From Schistosoma haematobium (Eukaryota; Platyhelminthes; Trematoda; Strigeidida; Schistosomatidae): a stretch of 64,000 bases of DNA. The position numbers and the translations under genes were made by a program. The stretch covers positions 25,003,116 through 25,067,115 of the forward strand of contig NC_067196.1 of NCBI RefSeq assembly GCF_000699445.3. Direction: 5' to 3'. Position 1 is the stretch's first letter, and every line of letters starts with the position of its first letter. The notes beneath the pieces are model-generated. The model saw only the letters and a program-made list of their open reading frames with translations. It ran no database searches and had not been told where the DNA came from. Of the stretch, positions 13,499 through 27,600 are shown in pieces.

Positions 13499-13700
13499 GG
13501 TGCCGGCTCAGTGGTCTAGTGGTTAAGTGCTCGAGCGCGAGACTGATAGGTCCTGGGTTCGAATCTCGCAAGGCGGGATCGTGGATGTACAATGCTGAGG
13601 AGTCCCACAATAGGACGAAACGGCCGTCCAGTACTTCCAGGTTTTCCATGGTGGTCTAGCGTCAACTGACTCATGATCTCAACCACTGAAATTACATGTA
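13499..13700 (+). mobile_element. tRNA-derived hammerhead SINE (family 2)
   Basis: A tRNA-like head carries an A box (TGGTCTAGTGGTTAAGTGC, from 13512) and a B box (GGTTCGAATC, 13556-13565) at normal spacing. A hammerhead follows, then a tail ending near ACTCATGATCTCAACC. No anticodon arm of a working tRNA could be drawn. Relatives in worse condition lie at 2.9, 14.1, 59.3 and 62.1 kb. Confidence 0.85.
13580..13635 (+). ncRNA. Hammerhead ribozyme, family 2
   Basis: Core CTGAGGA (13594-13600) and GAAA (13617-13620). Stem II is GTCC/GGAC with a CACAATA loop. Helix III is the palindrome ACGGCCGT, and GTC marks the cleavage site (13626-13628). Stem I can pair GTAC..TG with CA..GTAC if two A residues bulge. 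This is the best-preserved core in the window. Confidence 0.88.
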
Positions 13701-14044
13701 AAAAAAGATGAGTTGCCAATAATTCATTAAAACTTATTTATTAATTAATTTAAATAAAAATTAATGGAAATAATTTTATTACATTCTATGCGTTCAGTTC
13801 ATGAATAATAGAAGAACTTTCATTTGCTAATTGTAAGATATAATGAAATATTATTATTAAATGTTAAATTTCATGAAACTTTATTCTGATTAATAAAGTT
13901 TTTGTAATTATGTTTGTGATGAGCATGAAGAAATATCATGTTCACTTCTTAGTAATTGATTCTTCATTTATTGTCAGTATGGGGGATTTGTGCATAGTGT
14001 AGTATCTTCATAATTGAAATTACGAATTGATCTAAGCTAAACTT

Positions 14045-14215
14045 TCTCCAAAAACCTGGAAGTAGTGGACGGCTGTTTCGTCCTCGTATGCGACTCTTCA
14101 AGAGTGCGTATCCATGATTCCACACGAAACGGCTGTCCAATGCTTCTAGGTTTTCAATTAAGATATAACTTAGAGTGACTCGTGATTTCAACTATGAAAA
14201 TATTACAATCTCCAC
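14045..14215. mobile_element. Two family 2 SINE fragments fused head to head
   Basis: On the left, AACCTGGAAGTAGTGGACGG and CTGTTTCGTCC (14056-14086) are a minus-strand ribozyme 3' half. On the right, ACGAAACGGCTGTCC (14123-14137) and the TTCTAGGTTTTCA tail are the same piece on the plus strand. Both 3' ends face outward, giving an inverted repeat with arms of about 29 bp. Confidence 0.65.
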
Positions 14216-14518
14216 AAATCCCTTATACTATTACCAATCATGTGCTCACTAGTGACTAGCTTCAAGATGTAACTTCACGGCATATCTATGTTAATCTTTT
14301 AATGAATCGTGAAAAGATACATTGTGATTATTTTCGCTTATTTCCAAAAATAGTCTTCGTTCCTACTTTTTTCTACTTCAATTCATCATTATTTTATTGC
14401 TAACATCATAGGTTTTTTTCATCTTGTACTTTCTCTAAATAAATGGAAAAAAACCACGTCACATGTTCTTCCTACTTGTATTGTTTTACAAGAACTGATA
14501 TAAACTCTTCTCTATTTT

Positions 14519-14675
14519 TGTAGTTATCATTACCAAGGTTTGACTTGATAATTTCGAATAAATTGAGCATTGGGTAGATTGTTATAAATAAATTAATATA
14601 TTTGTAATATCCCAATGAGTAGAAAAATTAAATCTTCTGACGTTTCGTGACTCAGTGTAAGCCACTTCTTCAGAG
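14519..14675 (+). repeat. Dispersed repeat, copy A
   Basis: It contains ATCATTACCAAGGTTTGACTTG, TTGAGCATTGGGTAGA and AATATCCCAATGAGTAG, then a CGTTTCGTGACTCAGTG stretch. The first 110 bp or so match the reverse complement of 52540-52655. Class unknown. Confidence 0.7.
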
Positions 14676-16359
14676 AATAAAAATAAACAAATCAAAATTA
14701 ATCCAATTTTAAATAGTACAACGGAACGACAAAAATATTCTTCTTTATTTTATTCGTAGTGGTTAGATATTGTTTTATTTTATTGTCAATTAATAACAAA
14801 ATCACTGGTTTTCTTAGAAATAGATTTTTTTGTTTTTAAATAAAATTAAACGGTCCTAGTTTATTTGTTGATAGCTTTAAGTATGTGTTTTAATTGATTT
14901 TATAGCTCTCTTCGAATATAAGTTATCTCACTCTTATCTATAATCCTCATAGAATACATTAAGTTTGATATCTGTTAGTTCAATACACAGTATTATTAAT
15001 ACACATCTTTGTCTTATTCCAATAAGTTCAATGAGAGATCCTAAAACTAATAATCTACAGTATTCGAATTGTTTCTGATAATTCCAAAACAAAGGAATTT
15101 GTTAAACTGTATGATTCTTTAATTTCATATTTTTGTTGTTGTTAAGATTCATGGTATATGATATCTTAACAGAATAATATTTAATATCATACAATTGGAC
15201 ACCTTGAAATGTTTATGAGATATAAACCAATAGAGCTTTTATTTAGTCACAATTATTCAATTTACATGTTTTAAAATTAGTAATGAATAATTATCATTCA
15301 TTCAGGAAGTTACGAATTTCTGAACACATTTCTTTTTTGAGATTATTCTCCTAAATTTAAAGAATTTAGTAAGACTGTTGTGAGTAAGAAGGCCAGTGAG
15401 GACAATCAAATGTATCTTAACATAGTGTTACAGAATCTTTTAGTAAAATCTAAGAACCATATAGTAAATACTTCAATTGTATCAGACTTTATTGTTTCTT
15501 CGTTTTCATACCAATCACTCTCTGTTCTCGTTCTCTTCTCTTCGATTTTCTCAACCTTCTACCGCCAGGCATTCCACTTTCAACTAGTGATATATACTAT
15601 CTATATTTGTCTACATCATTAGCACACACCACAAATCTAGTGACTGGGACTTTATTACATAAATTTTCCAAACGGTATTCATCACCTAATTTTCTATCGT
15701 CTAATATTTTAAATGTATCTAATTGGAAGTTCCTTTTGAAATTTATCAGTTTTATTATGTAATATTAACTCAGATGTGAACAATTTATGGCTTCTTCGCG
15801 CTCTGTATTTTCTGATATTATTACTATAGTCCTATTTATGATGTTAGAAGCATCAATTTCAGTTGCAAATATGCACATCTTAAAAACAGCGGCGTATTAC
15901 TGATATAAACGCTTCTGTTTGGTCGTATTTCTTTTCATGAATAACAGTTAAACGCATATGACAGTTAAATTAATTTATGAATCAAACTCCGTTGCATAAA
16001 AAAATCCTGAAAGAGTAAAGGTGTGTGATTCAGCAGTGTGGTTAGCTTCATTTCTTACAGATTCAAGAGATTATAATGTAACAAATAGCACGTCATTAAG
16101 TCGAACAGTATTACTGTCATAAAAACTGTCATGAAACAATTTCTGAATTAACATTGGGTGGTTGTGAGCGTCACAGGGCTTTTCATTAATTTACCAGAAT
16201 CCAGCTCACTTCTATCTAAATTTCATGTTAATGATGTTGCTTAGAAGAACAATGAAAGTTTCACGATTTGATCATCCAACGGAACTTTACTAATACTCTT
16301 ATTGATGATCCTATTGGGACTTCAACCCGGAATTCATCATATCATAAGTGTAATCTATT

Positions 16360-16402
<43 letters not shown>

Positions 16403-16964
16403 TAGTCCGGTGACGTTGATATAAGTGTATTCTTGATATTGAGGAATGATAATATTTTCTGTTTTGATAAACTCCATTAAATGACTTTTCTGTCAGACTA
16501 GATACTCCTAATGGGTTTACGTGACAAATATTTTTTTCTATTGGAGTATGGAAGTTATTTTACAATAGAAGAAAAAAAGATGTGACCTAGTTTGGTTATT
16601 CAGACACATTTCGTTAGTGTGGCTTGAAGCTACACCCATCACTAATTTTTTCTCTCTCTACCTTCCTCCATTTGTCATTTCTCTCACCCTCAGTCTTCAT
16701 CATCTCCTTGTACAAATATCTCTCAATATTTTTCTCTCCTAATGTATATAGGATTAAAATCTAGGATTTACCAACATACAGCTGTTTAATCAGTTGGCTA
16801 AGTGAAGAACTAAAATGTCAGATGATATTAAGAGAGATGTGATCGTGGTTTTTTTGTGGGTTTGACCAATCTGTCTTATTTTGTCATGCTGTTTGGAGAT
16901 AATGGACATACTGAACGATAGGAAATAGAACTTTATCCAATAGATATGCCAGTTAACTATGATG
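14676..16964. other. AT-rich DNA with one TA microsatellite
   Basis: Apart from the (TA)n at 16.4 kb nothing is recognised. Confidence 0.6.
16364..16401. repeat. (TA)n microsatellite, about 19 units
   Basis: Uninterrupted TA run followed by ACTAGTCCGG. Confidence 0.95.
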
Positions 16965-17375
16965 TTTAGATTTCTATTTATGTATTTAGTCTTAAGTGCA
17001 CACTGAGGTCAGCCCGCCATACTGAAAGTGTTCAGACAGATGGTTGATCTAACTACGTGAGGCCATGCCGATCTTTGTCTAAACGAAAACAGACATACAA
17101 TGAACAGACTGGTTGGACCATATTAAACACAAGGGCGTATACTGGCCGTAGAACAAAAGGTATATGGCGGAAAAATGGACAAACGCATCCTGGCCAAAAT
17201 ATAAAAATTCAATCAATTGGTAGGTAGCCATGCCAACACCATAATTCATCTGCCTGCGTTAGTTTGGTTATTAGGACAGAGGGACACACTATTAAACTTG
17301 TGACCACGTCGCTATACCGCCGTCACAATGCAAGGTAGGTAGGTAGGTAGGTAGTAGTAGTAGTAGTATAGAAGT
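16965..17375 (+). mobile_element. Probable retrotransposon 3' end with (GGTA)n(GTA)n tail
   Basis: A GC-richer block that ends in AAGGTAGGTAGGTAGG followed by GTA repeats (17334-17369), the kind of tail seen on schistosome non-LTR elements. No coding frame was recognised. Confidence 0.4.
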
Positions 17376-17598
17376 GTTAGCCTATCAGAACAAACAAAAT
17401 GCGAGAGTGAGATGGAAATAAATTTATACTATTTGTTAAGCTCTATTTGCCAAAAGCGACCTCAATCAGGCCACACAGAGTCAAGCTAATAACTCGGGGA
17501 ACATTATTTGGCAATGTAACAGTATTAATGCCAACTATAGCTTGTTATGATCGAAATTTAATAGAATTTAGAATGGTTAGGCCACCATTAAAGTCCGG

Positions 17599-17601
<3 letters not shown>

Positions 17602-17640
<39 letters not shown>
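17602..17640. repeat. (CT)n microsatellite
   Basis: About 19 uninterrupted CT units. A shorter CT/TA mix occurs at 18790-18820. Confidence 0.95.
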
Positions 17641-17643
<3 letters not shown>

Positions 17644-17979
17644 CATACATATATAAATATGAGGACAACGTATAGTTGTTTTCATGTTCTACAATTCTCC
17701 TACGGAGTGAAAAATCACACGAATGTGAAAGTATGTTTAACGTTAGAATTAAGTTAAAAAACACTAAGTGAATCGCTAATTTGACGAAATTTAATTGTGT
17801 ACATTTTGGACTTTCCCACCAGTTGGTAAAACTAGAAAAATAACTAAAATGTTTTCGTAATTTTTTCCGCTTTTGTTTTTACATTAACTGAAGGTTTTTT
17901 CTTAACATTGTTAAAAAGAAAAGAACATCATAGAATGTTTATTATTCGTTGTAGATATTTTCCCGTTCATTCATTCAGT

Positions 17980-18400
17980 CGGTTATAAGCAAAGTAGAAC
18001 TTGGGACTTATGTGTATCGGTCCAAGTTGTTACACTGTTTCATTACAGTGAGATGAAATTATCAAGACAAATCTCAGAGTAGTAGGAGTAGTAACAATAT
18101 CAGAAGTATTAGTAGCAGAAAAGATTAGAGATTTACAATATGATTCTAGCTGAAAGAATAGATTCTTGAAGTATATCTAAGATAAGGCAATGAGTGAATT
18201 CGTTTACATCATTACAATGGATTCTGAGCCATATCATGCAGTCTCCAACTATTTATCACTTTAATCACGCGGACACTAACCAGGTATTCTGAACCTACCT
18301 TCACAGTTCACTCCAACAGTCACTGACATGATAGACTAATGTCAAGTCTTGGTTTGATAGCCTCTGAATTTCTTTCATCCTATTCCTATACATCTCGTTC
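17980..18400 (-). mobile_element. Older 3'-end fragment of the second non-LTR family
   Basis: Same landmarks as at 1.8 and 32 kb but more mutated: CGGTCCAAGTTGTTACAC near 18018, GGATTCTGAGCCATATCATG near 18219 and TCTTGGTTTGATAGCC near 18346. Confidence 0.6.
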
Positions 18401-18476
18401 ACTAAATCAATGTCAAGTAAAACTAAAGCAAACTGTCTAAATTATGATTACATTTAAAAATAAATCTCAATGAGGA

Positions 18477-18620
18477 GAGTTGGATGGTGGCTAGCAGTGA
18501 AATTCAGGATGTTCGTTTCATCCTACTTTGGACTCATCAGTTGGGTGAACGTACATTCTGAGGTTGATAGATAATCCGCGACATGTATTCAGTACCATTC
18601 GTTTCAGATCCCATCGGACC
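18477..18620 (-). mobile_element. Smα-type hammerhead SINE fragment (family 1)
   Basis: On the minus strand, CCCAACTGATGAGTCC near 18546-18531 and GAAACGAACATCCTG near 18520-18506 give the hammerhead core. The trailer CACTGCTAGCCACCATCC follows. Upstream the B-box region is recognisable but mutated (about 18565-18600). Helix III is no longer self-complementary (ACGAACAT), so it is probably inactive. Confidence 0.75.
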
Positions 18621-21600
18621 ATCCACTTAATTGCTGAATCCCGACAGCCATTGGCTTATCCGAGAGACTGGAATCCTAAACATCAATTGAAAGATTCAAC
18701 CAATACAAATGAATTCAAGATCCTAATATTTGTGAGGTTGTGGAGTAAAAGTCACTAGAAATGTACAATGCTTAGAGATTCGTGTTAACTCTCTCTCTCT
18801 CCCCCTATATATATCGCCAATAAATCAGATTATTACTCCGCAGTATGAACCAAAACCTGGAGTAGAAATGTGTATAATCAATGCTTATTTTTTCCAATCC
18901 AGAAACTTTTTGTCAGGATTGATTTCAGTTCGCAGCACGAAATTCTCATTAAACTTACCAATAAGAAATCTAAATATTTACAACCATACCGTTCATTGTA
19001 TTTACGAATTTAGAATTAGCTGAATAGAAAGAACTGGGATGAGTGCTTCTTGATGATTTAATGAGCAAGTTTCCAGGAAATTAGAGATAGAGTAGAGTTA
19101 AAAATATAAATTATCGGAGTCTAACTTAGAGTTCTAGATGCACCATTGTTATAAACCCGAAAGGTCCATGGTTTAACCTTTTGTAATTCTTTGAGCGTAC
19201 ACTGTTGAATTTTCTCAGAATAGTACGAACAAGTCGTTCAGTGACTTATGCGACTATCCAGATAATATTAATTTTGGGACGAACAAGATCTTTCAATAGG
19301 ATTTTATGACAGCAAACTACCTAAATAATCTTTACTATTTATTTGTTCATATCTACAGGTTGCATCATTCTGCAAGCAAACTTTTATGATAATCAAAGTA
19401 AATTTACTTAAAGTACTCGTATTAGAATTTAATACATATCACTGATGTAATGTAGTCGTTTTACCGTTAGTTCTAGTCACGTTATTGAGAGCAAAGAAAT
19501 AGGCACACGATTTATCTTAGCAATGCCAATTATTTTATTAAAGATCATTTTAAACGGAACAGTCGTCAGTTAATTAGTATTGTACCTCGTTGTTTAGATC
19601 TTAGTGATAACAATTATATATCTATGCATGGTGATTAAGTGTAACTTTTAAATATTTTATTCAAATATTTATACATGTATAATATTCATTAATCAACACA
19701 GTTAAATGAATAAATAACCAACACAGTAAAAATTCATTTACATTATTTAGCACAAACCAAAAATTTACGAAATGAATGAACTACGTACAAACTGATTTGA
19801 TGCCATATGGCATACATATTAAATACGCTTCATATATTTTAGGTTTAGAATATAAATGAACAGGTCACTTTCATTGTATCGGTAACATACGTATCTATTG
19901 ATCTAATTGGAACTAAATGTCGCTGTTATCGTGATAGGCCATTTACTGTATGGTTGATTTGAATACTAATTCATGTCGGACAGGTAAAATATAGATGTTG
20001 CAACCCGCTTTAGTTTACACTAGTCATGCAAAACAGAATGTATTTAAATATATATGTGCAAACACCTCTATACGTTTAAACTAATTAATGCTGCACACAG
20101 GTTATCAGTACAGTCGGTGTTGTGACGCATAATGAGAACATTTTCACTCATATTGTAATGATTTTAGTGTAAATCACACAACCAAATTCGGGCCTTATGA
20201 AACACCAGTAGAACTTAAACGGAATAAATTCTGGACAGTCAAAACTCTAAACTTATTGATTCAATGTGAATTGATGGAAAATTTCAATGTATTCTAGAAT
20301 AATAACTATTGATCAGTGAACATGTTATGAAATCATTGCTGTTCTGAGAAATAAAGGCGATTGTTTAATGTAGATTTTAGATTTCCGACTGACACATCAC
20401 TAATAAATACCCTGAAATCCTTGAAGAACTTTTCGAATTTTCTGATATGTCAAAAACTTGATTTCGGTTATGAAAAAGAAGCTTTACTAGTTATCTTGAT
20501 TGCCAATCACAGTAATTCGCTTCGTATTATTGAGTTATTTAGATTCTGAGTTAACTAATATAGTTAACCATACAACGTTTCCAAGTTATCGTCAGTAAAC
20601 TTATTCATTTTTAAGGAACTTGTAAATATATAGTAAAATAATTCTTGACACAGATGTAATAATTTCTTTTGAAACTGCCGGAACAATGTAATGATGAATA
20701 GATGGTCTGTTTTTTATGATTAAAATAACTTTTGTAGGCCTACATTTCAGTATACGTAATTTGGTGCCACCGCTTATTTTGTAATGTGTATAAGAACATA
20801 AAATTAATTAGCAAGTGTTGGTAAAGTTTAACTACGGAGGATTTTAAATTATTTTAATATTTTGACATTCCTTGATGCTAAAGCAAAATTGGTAGATAAC
20901 TATAAGTTTTCTGATAGATGATTAGAATGTACTATACCAAATATAGAAAAAATCTAATTCCAGTCAGGTTAATGAGGAACTACTGTTAGTGTTATAGAAT
21001 ATAATGAAACAATTGTTTCATTCTCAGTGAGTTACGACTAATAATAACTCACTATGAAAACCACCTTCATAATTACTTATCATGATATTGTTCACCATTG
21101 TAAAATCCTAACTATGGTGTATTTGTGTAGTTAGTTAGATTATATATTTAAGTGTCAAATGTATCACATTTAATACAAAGCTATTTAATGTGAACAGTAT
21201 TCCAAAGTATAAGATTATAACTACTGCACTCTAAAATCCTTGAATATGATCTCCAAAAATGTCATCAGGAAATACAGTTTAAAAATATCGGAATAAAGAA
21301 AAACTGATTACCTACATTTCATTTACTTTTAATATTGATTTGACTATTATGAATGTCTTAAACCCTTGGTCACGTATTGATTTCTACAAAACTCTTAGCA
21401 TCAATCAAAATTAAACAGTCTTCATCAATAAATTAATAGTCTGGGGATATCTGATTACAATTTTTAAAGGCAGTTTATCAAATTTAATTTTTGTGCGTAG
21501 AATACTAAGTTTTACCTTTTAACAATAGGTTGCCTTGTGTTTAATGTTAGGTGGTTGGATATGGTTGGCAAGATCTACCAAGACATGGAATTAATGCTTG

Positions 21601-24600
21601 TTTGAACTCGTTAAAAAGACATACCTCTAATATTAAGGGAACTGGTGACGCTTTTGGTATTCGAACCCTTACTAACTAAATCAATAGTCTGAAACATTAC
21701 GTTTGACTGGACTCCACAAAATTTCTGTTTTCATGAAAAATCCTCACATCATATTGATGATGTAGGGGTCCAGTGGTACAGAATATCATTATTTGTATCT
21801 TTATAAATAAAATCCGTGAATATTGGATAAGATTGTTAAAATGACTACTTTTTGTGTGAATGTGGATAGTTTATGTAACATTTTACTGTTTGCTCAAATC
21901 CAGTATTGTCTACTATTCATTATCAAGCGCGAGTTAGAATACAAGTCAATGGCTATTTTGTTGAAGTTTTCATTGTCTATTCTATGAACAGTAAGAAATG
22001 TCTGATCATCAACTGAAATCTATTTAGATTATGCACCGTTATGTGGTCGTGTGTGGTTCATGTGAAGAAGTCCACATATAATGAAAGTAACCCATGGAGT
22101 AAGTGATGAAGAATTAAGACAGTTCAGCAACAGTGATTTTTTTTTGACGGTATCATTTACTCAGGCTGTAAAATCTTATAGTTAGTTTATAACAAAAATA
22201 GTCTATTGAAAATAGGAGGATTATTAAATCATGTCATGTGTCAAAGAAAGTTGCTTAATTATAAATAATTGGGAAAGATAATGAGATGAAATCAAATTTA
22301 AAAAGAATAATTGTCCACTTAATTTATATGAAAAAGGTGAAGAACAAATTTAAAACGTGAAGGTGATTTTAACGAATAATTAAGGTTAAGGAGATTTAAG
22401 ACATTCGAAGAATGTAATTAAATCAAATTACCGTCTATGAAAATTAAGTGTTAGGACTGGGGATGAATGATGGTTTGAACGTGTCTCTTTTGAATTCAGT
22501 GTTCAGGTTTGAAAATATATATTGATATTGCCTCTGCAGTGCATAAGTTATTAATTCGGTCTCCCTTCGAACCAAATCTGCCTGTATGAATGATTTTAAA
22601 AGAATTACCACGTAATCGAAGTCCACAAAATGTTTTAATATTGAACTGTTGATTGATTAACATTCACCTTTCGAAAGCCTTACACGATAATGTTCCGAGA
22701 TGAGTTTGAATTTCGTCAAACAATTCTTCGGAATTTCTGCATCAGTATTGTCCTTGAACACAACGTTCGTGAAGAGTCTTCTTACGAACTATGTGACGTT
22801 TTTGAATATTGTAATTTGGGTTCCATGTTTCGCTCAGCAAACCAAGATAGATAAGGATATCTGTAGAAAGTTGAATAATTCCACATCTATCATGTCTTTT
22901 GAGCATATTCGCCTAACCCTTGATGATAAAGATTGAACTGAATCTCTTTTTCTGTTTAAGGGGACCCAGCTGTAGAAATTCGTGTATTGTCCATTCCACG
23001 ATGACCTCTGTAATGTCCCATCTTATCTTCTGTTTAATAAGACACCTAAAAAATAAGAATTTGAGTTATTCTTCAAAGTCCAGGAATCTATTTTGAAACA
23101 ACTATTGGTACCCCTACTTTCGAATGGTTCGTTAGCTGATGTCGAACTTTAGTGATAACAACCTTTACATTGAGGAACCTCCAAAAATAACCATTTAATT
23201 ATTTATGGCTAGCTTCGACACAAACTCCCTTAGTTCTAAATGAAAGGCTATGAAGTGTGGGATCTAACCATGTAAGATTTGTTACAAATATCACCGACAG
23301 GATTGGATGATGAAAATGATACATGGATCATTTGATTCTAACTCATAGTATCGAAGATATACTACCCACTGTAAAACTTGGAATTTATGAGTTCGATCGC
23401 TGATTGCGTGTGAGTGCATACTACTGAGGGTTCTGTATTGAAAACCATCTTTTAAATAAATGGTGCAGTTTGATGCATCCTACTTAATACAGTGAATTTT
23501 CTTTTGACTCGAAGCTTAATAGTGTGAAATTGAATGGAGTGCTTCAGAGCTATATTTTTCACTCATGAACTAGTCATTTTGTTGTCTGATATTCTTTTGC
23601 GAGTGAGTAATTATAATAATTGTCAGTAAGCAATCTAACATCAGTGCATGCTGATCAATAAATAAGTTTCATCATCCATTCTGCGATTCGATATCCGTTA
23701 ACAGCATATTGGATATGTCACTTGGTTATAAGTGTATAATAACCAATCACCGTAAAGATAGTTGCAACTTCAATAAATCATAAGGACTGAACATGACAGC
23801 TCAAATTTACCATGTCAGTTTCAGTTTGTTTGTTAAATTTTGTTTTACCCTTCAGACACAGTTAGTTGATCGAGCCTCAGACAAAACTCATTAGTATGTT
23901 ATGAAAAAAATCATTAAATCGACTAAATCTTGAGCGCCATTCACATGTTATGAACGCAGTTTCGTCTGTAGTTAGTAAATTCAAAGTTAAAATATAGAAA
24001 TAAAACTCGGCTAATTAATCATTAGGTCAGTATTTTACATTTGATGTAAGTGGCAACAGTTAATGAGGGAAATTTTTGCGATAGATAACTCCGGGTTGTT
24101 ACGTGATTCAACTTACGATATTCTATATTACTTTTATGAAAATAAAGACCTACTTTAGATGTCTGTGGTCTTATAACAAAAAAAATGCTGTAATTCTTCA
24201 TACGTAGAAAAAAAGTCTTGAAGTTCCATTGGAATTATTAATTAGAGTAAAGATTATTGTATACGGTTCACATTGTCTACGGCAGCTAAGTAATCACAGG
24301 TTTTGTATTATCACTGTAACCTCAGACTACAGACTTATGGCGCATAAGACTTACAGAAATGACATCAAATTTTTGTAACAATTCTTTAAAAAACTCTTAC
24401 ATGCTTTTGCTGAGGTGATAACATAACTGGCAGGAATTCACTTCGTCAATTAATAACAAATTCATATATTTTATTTGAATATTTCAGTTTTCATTCATTA
24501 TTTAATTATTTCTCGTACGGTAAATTGTTCCCAGGCACCCATCATGTATTGGGTCTTTAGAAATTAAGAATATTTATTCTAAGTTATACTAGTACTCACC

Positions 24601-27600
24601 TGACAGCCAATTAATCGATCTGTAATTTTCATAATTTACATAAGTATAACATCTTTGATACATATGTGGTTACTCTGATACTTGTTAATGCCTCACAGAT
24701 AACTAATCCGACCTGAAATGGAGTGATTTGTTATGAATAATAATACGATGATGAAAATTTCATAGTGGAAAGTATCTCTAAAATATTGCGGATATGAACT
24801 ATAAATAACACTGATATCTATTGTAACTAGTATTGACTATCAATTAATCGGAGAGAATTTATTGCCAAATTAGTTCGATTTGGTAATTTTGTACATCATA
24901 TTGATGGAACAGTAATGGAAATATTGTGACTGACATGTATACATAGTACTGATAATTTTCATAACATTATTTGGTAAATATACTCAATATTATATCAGAT
25001 AATTTGGACTATTACATAAAGAGAAATATAGACTGGTCAATTTATGACATTAATATATTTTCATTTATAGAGTTTCAAATTTCAGATACTAACGTGGAAT
25101 TTTCGTAATATAGAATTAAAGAACAGAAGTGTAAACAGATCTGGTCGATGAAAAACAAATTTATTTCACTCAATATTTCAGTATATAACGTGTATTTTTG
25201 CATTTTGATGATTTGAGAAGTTCAAGATTGTTATTTAGAGAGTAAAGCGACACGTATTTTATCAGCATAACATTTATTGAACTTTCTGATCACATATTGT
25301 TACATAACCGTTGGAACGTAGAATAGATTTTTTACGTACTCGTTCATATTCTTATGAAATCTGAAGACTTTCGGAAATCAAAACGAATAAGGCCAGTTGT
25401 CCCGAAGATTTTACTGCACTAAATCCATTTAGTTGAAATTGAATAAATCCATTTCGTAACCGTTGGAAATTTGGCAGGTAGCATAATTAGTCGATGGATT
25501 GATTAGTCATAACTTTATTTAGGATTTTTGACGTCAATCGGTAATCTTCTGTTACTGGGTAGTTACCATTGATGAAATTGGATTTTTTTCGTTACATGTC
25601 TCGAATTGACCAAAGCTTAGAACATAGACAGTTGTATTCGTGATCAGTGGTTGAAACTTATTGTTTTCTCCTCTTGATATGAAGAGTCTGGGTTTAGTTT
25701 CTTTCAGGGTTATGGGCACATATTGTTAAGAGTTCTCAGAAGACAATGAGACAAGTAACCAGTGCTCTGTTATTTTCAGTAGTTTACCAGCACATATATA
25801 AGGTCTTGGCAACAAATACCTTCAAACCATGCAAACCTATTCCGGAAACATTCACGTAAATTAAATCGTAACTATATTTTAATAACTGCGCTACACAACC
25901 ATGGGGAATACTCACTTGAATTATTTCTAACCAAGCTTTACAATTACAATGATCGAAAGTGCGTATTTATTTGGTCTGTAATCTATTGGATATATATAAA
26001 ACGCTGTATGTAATTTCATTCTGATGTGAGTAACTGTATAATATGATCACTAGGCTACTGTAGTTATATACCAGTCTGTTAATTTAATAGAATAAATCTA
26101 GTTAATCAAATGTACCTGATAGGAAAAAACATGAAAGCGTGTAGTTCGATTATTTATTTTGGTTCACAGAACACTCAATATAAAGTTTACCTACTTTACA
26201 TTTATGATGATGGCAATCGCGATTAATTTTACAATAATTTACAACGAAAAAGTGCATTTATTTTGATGCACGATTATGTGAAACTAATTACAAGACAGAT
26301 TTCAATCAATTAGGTCATGTCATAGCCAACTGTATTCATAAATTTGACTTCATGACAAACCGATGGCAACTTACGTTAGGTCAATGTAAATCATGATCTG
26401 TCATGTGCTATCTTGGTTTTTCGCACGTATTTACTTAGTGTCGCGTCATTAAAAGCATAAATACTTTGTGAACCAGTATTGGCCTGTATGTAAACAAAAT
26501 TACAGTGATATCATTACACGATACCACTAAGATTAATCTTTATTCTCTGTTTGTTAGGCCTATGATAACTGTTTAGTTGAATAATTAGCGATTGGTATGC
26601 TAGGTCAGCTGTTTAAATGAAATTCCATCTTTGTTATTTACTTACTCTCTACTCTTCCAAATCTCTATCTCCCGTTCACTTCTTTCCTCAGAATTGAATC
26701 TTTAATCAAAAATCATTTATATAATCAATTCAAGTGGATTATGTCTACATATGCAAGTATACAGTATTTCATAGATTGATTATTTTTCAGCAATCCTGTT
26801 GCGAATTCATTCGTATAAGCTTGAACGTCTAAAGTGCATTAGTGATTGAATCGTCAATTGTGTTTTTTTAACATAATTTTTACAAAATAACTACGACTTA
26901 ATACAAGATTATACTATCAAATTTTAGTTCCAAGTTGATATGACATAAAATGTTATCGAAATAGGAAGATAGAGAAAATTACCAAATGTGTGTTACATAT
27001 GAGAATTAAACACAATATACAAAAGTCAATTCTCAATGTGAGTACTAAAAAAGTGTATTTTATGATTAGTATAAACTTTTGTCAAGATTGTTACATCATT
27101 GAAATGCCGATTGAATAAATCTTTAATTGGGCTAAATGATCTCCTTAAATCCATCTGTTACCTCCCCCCATCAACTATCTAACCACGGCATAGTTGGTAT
27201 CAAGGCATCTGTTCAACATGTCATTATGAAAACTAAGATTGACCAGTTGAGTTTCACAGATTTACAAGATAACGTATGTTTAAGTAGTTTTTAGACCTAC
27301 TAACAACTATAATTGATTTGGTATTGGAATCAATGTTAACAGTTATTATAAATATGGTCTAACTTAAGTCTATTGTAAACCATATGAAACTGGTAGTTTG
27401 TCAAAAAGAATCAAAGTTAATAGGAACCTATCAAGAACGATATTAACTTCAAGTTATTAGAATAAAAACTAAGAATTATCACGGTACACTTTAATAAGTT
27501 TTACAATAACAGTTTATAATTAGTTATTAGAAATGAAATTATTCAGTCATTCGGTTTAATTCAGGAGTCATAAGTTATTTGATAATGCCAGTTACTTCCT

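Noticed and set aside
13499..13572. tRNA gene
   Set aside because: A and B boxes are present, but no acceptor stem or anticodon arm can be drawn, and it continues into a hammerhead SINE.
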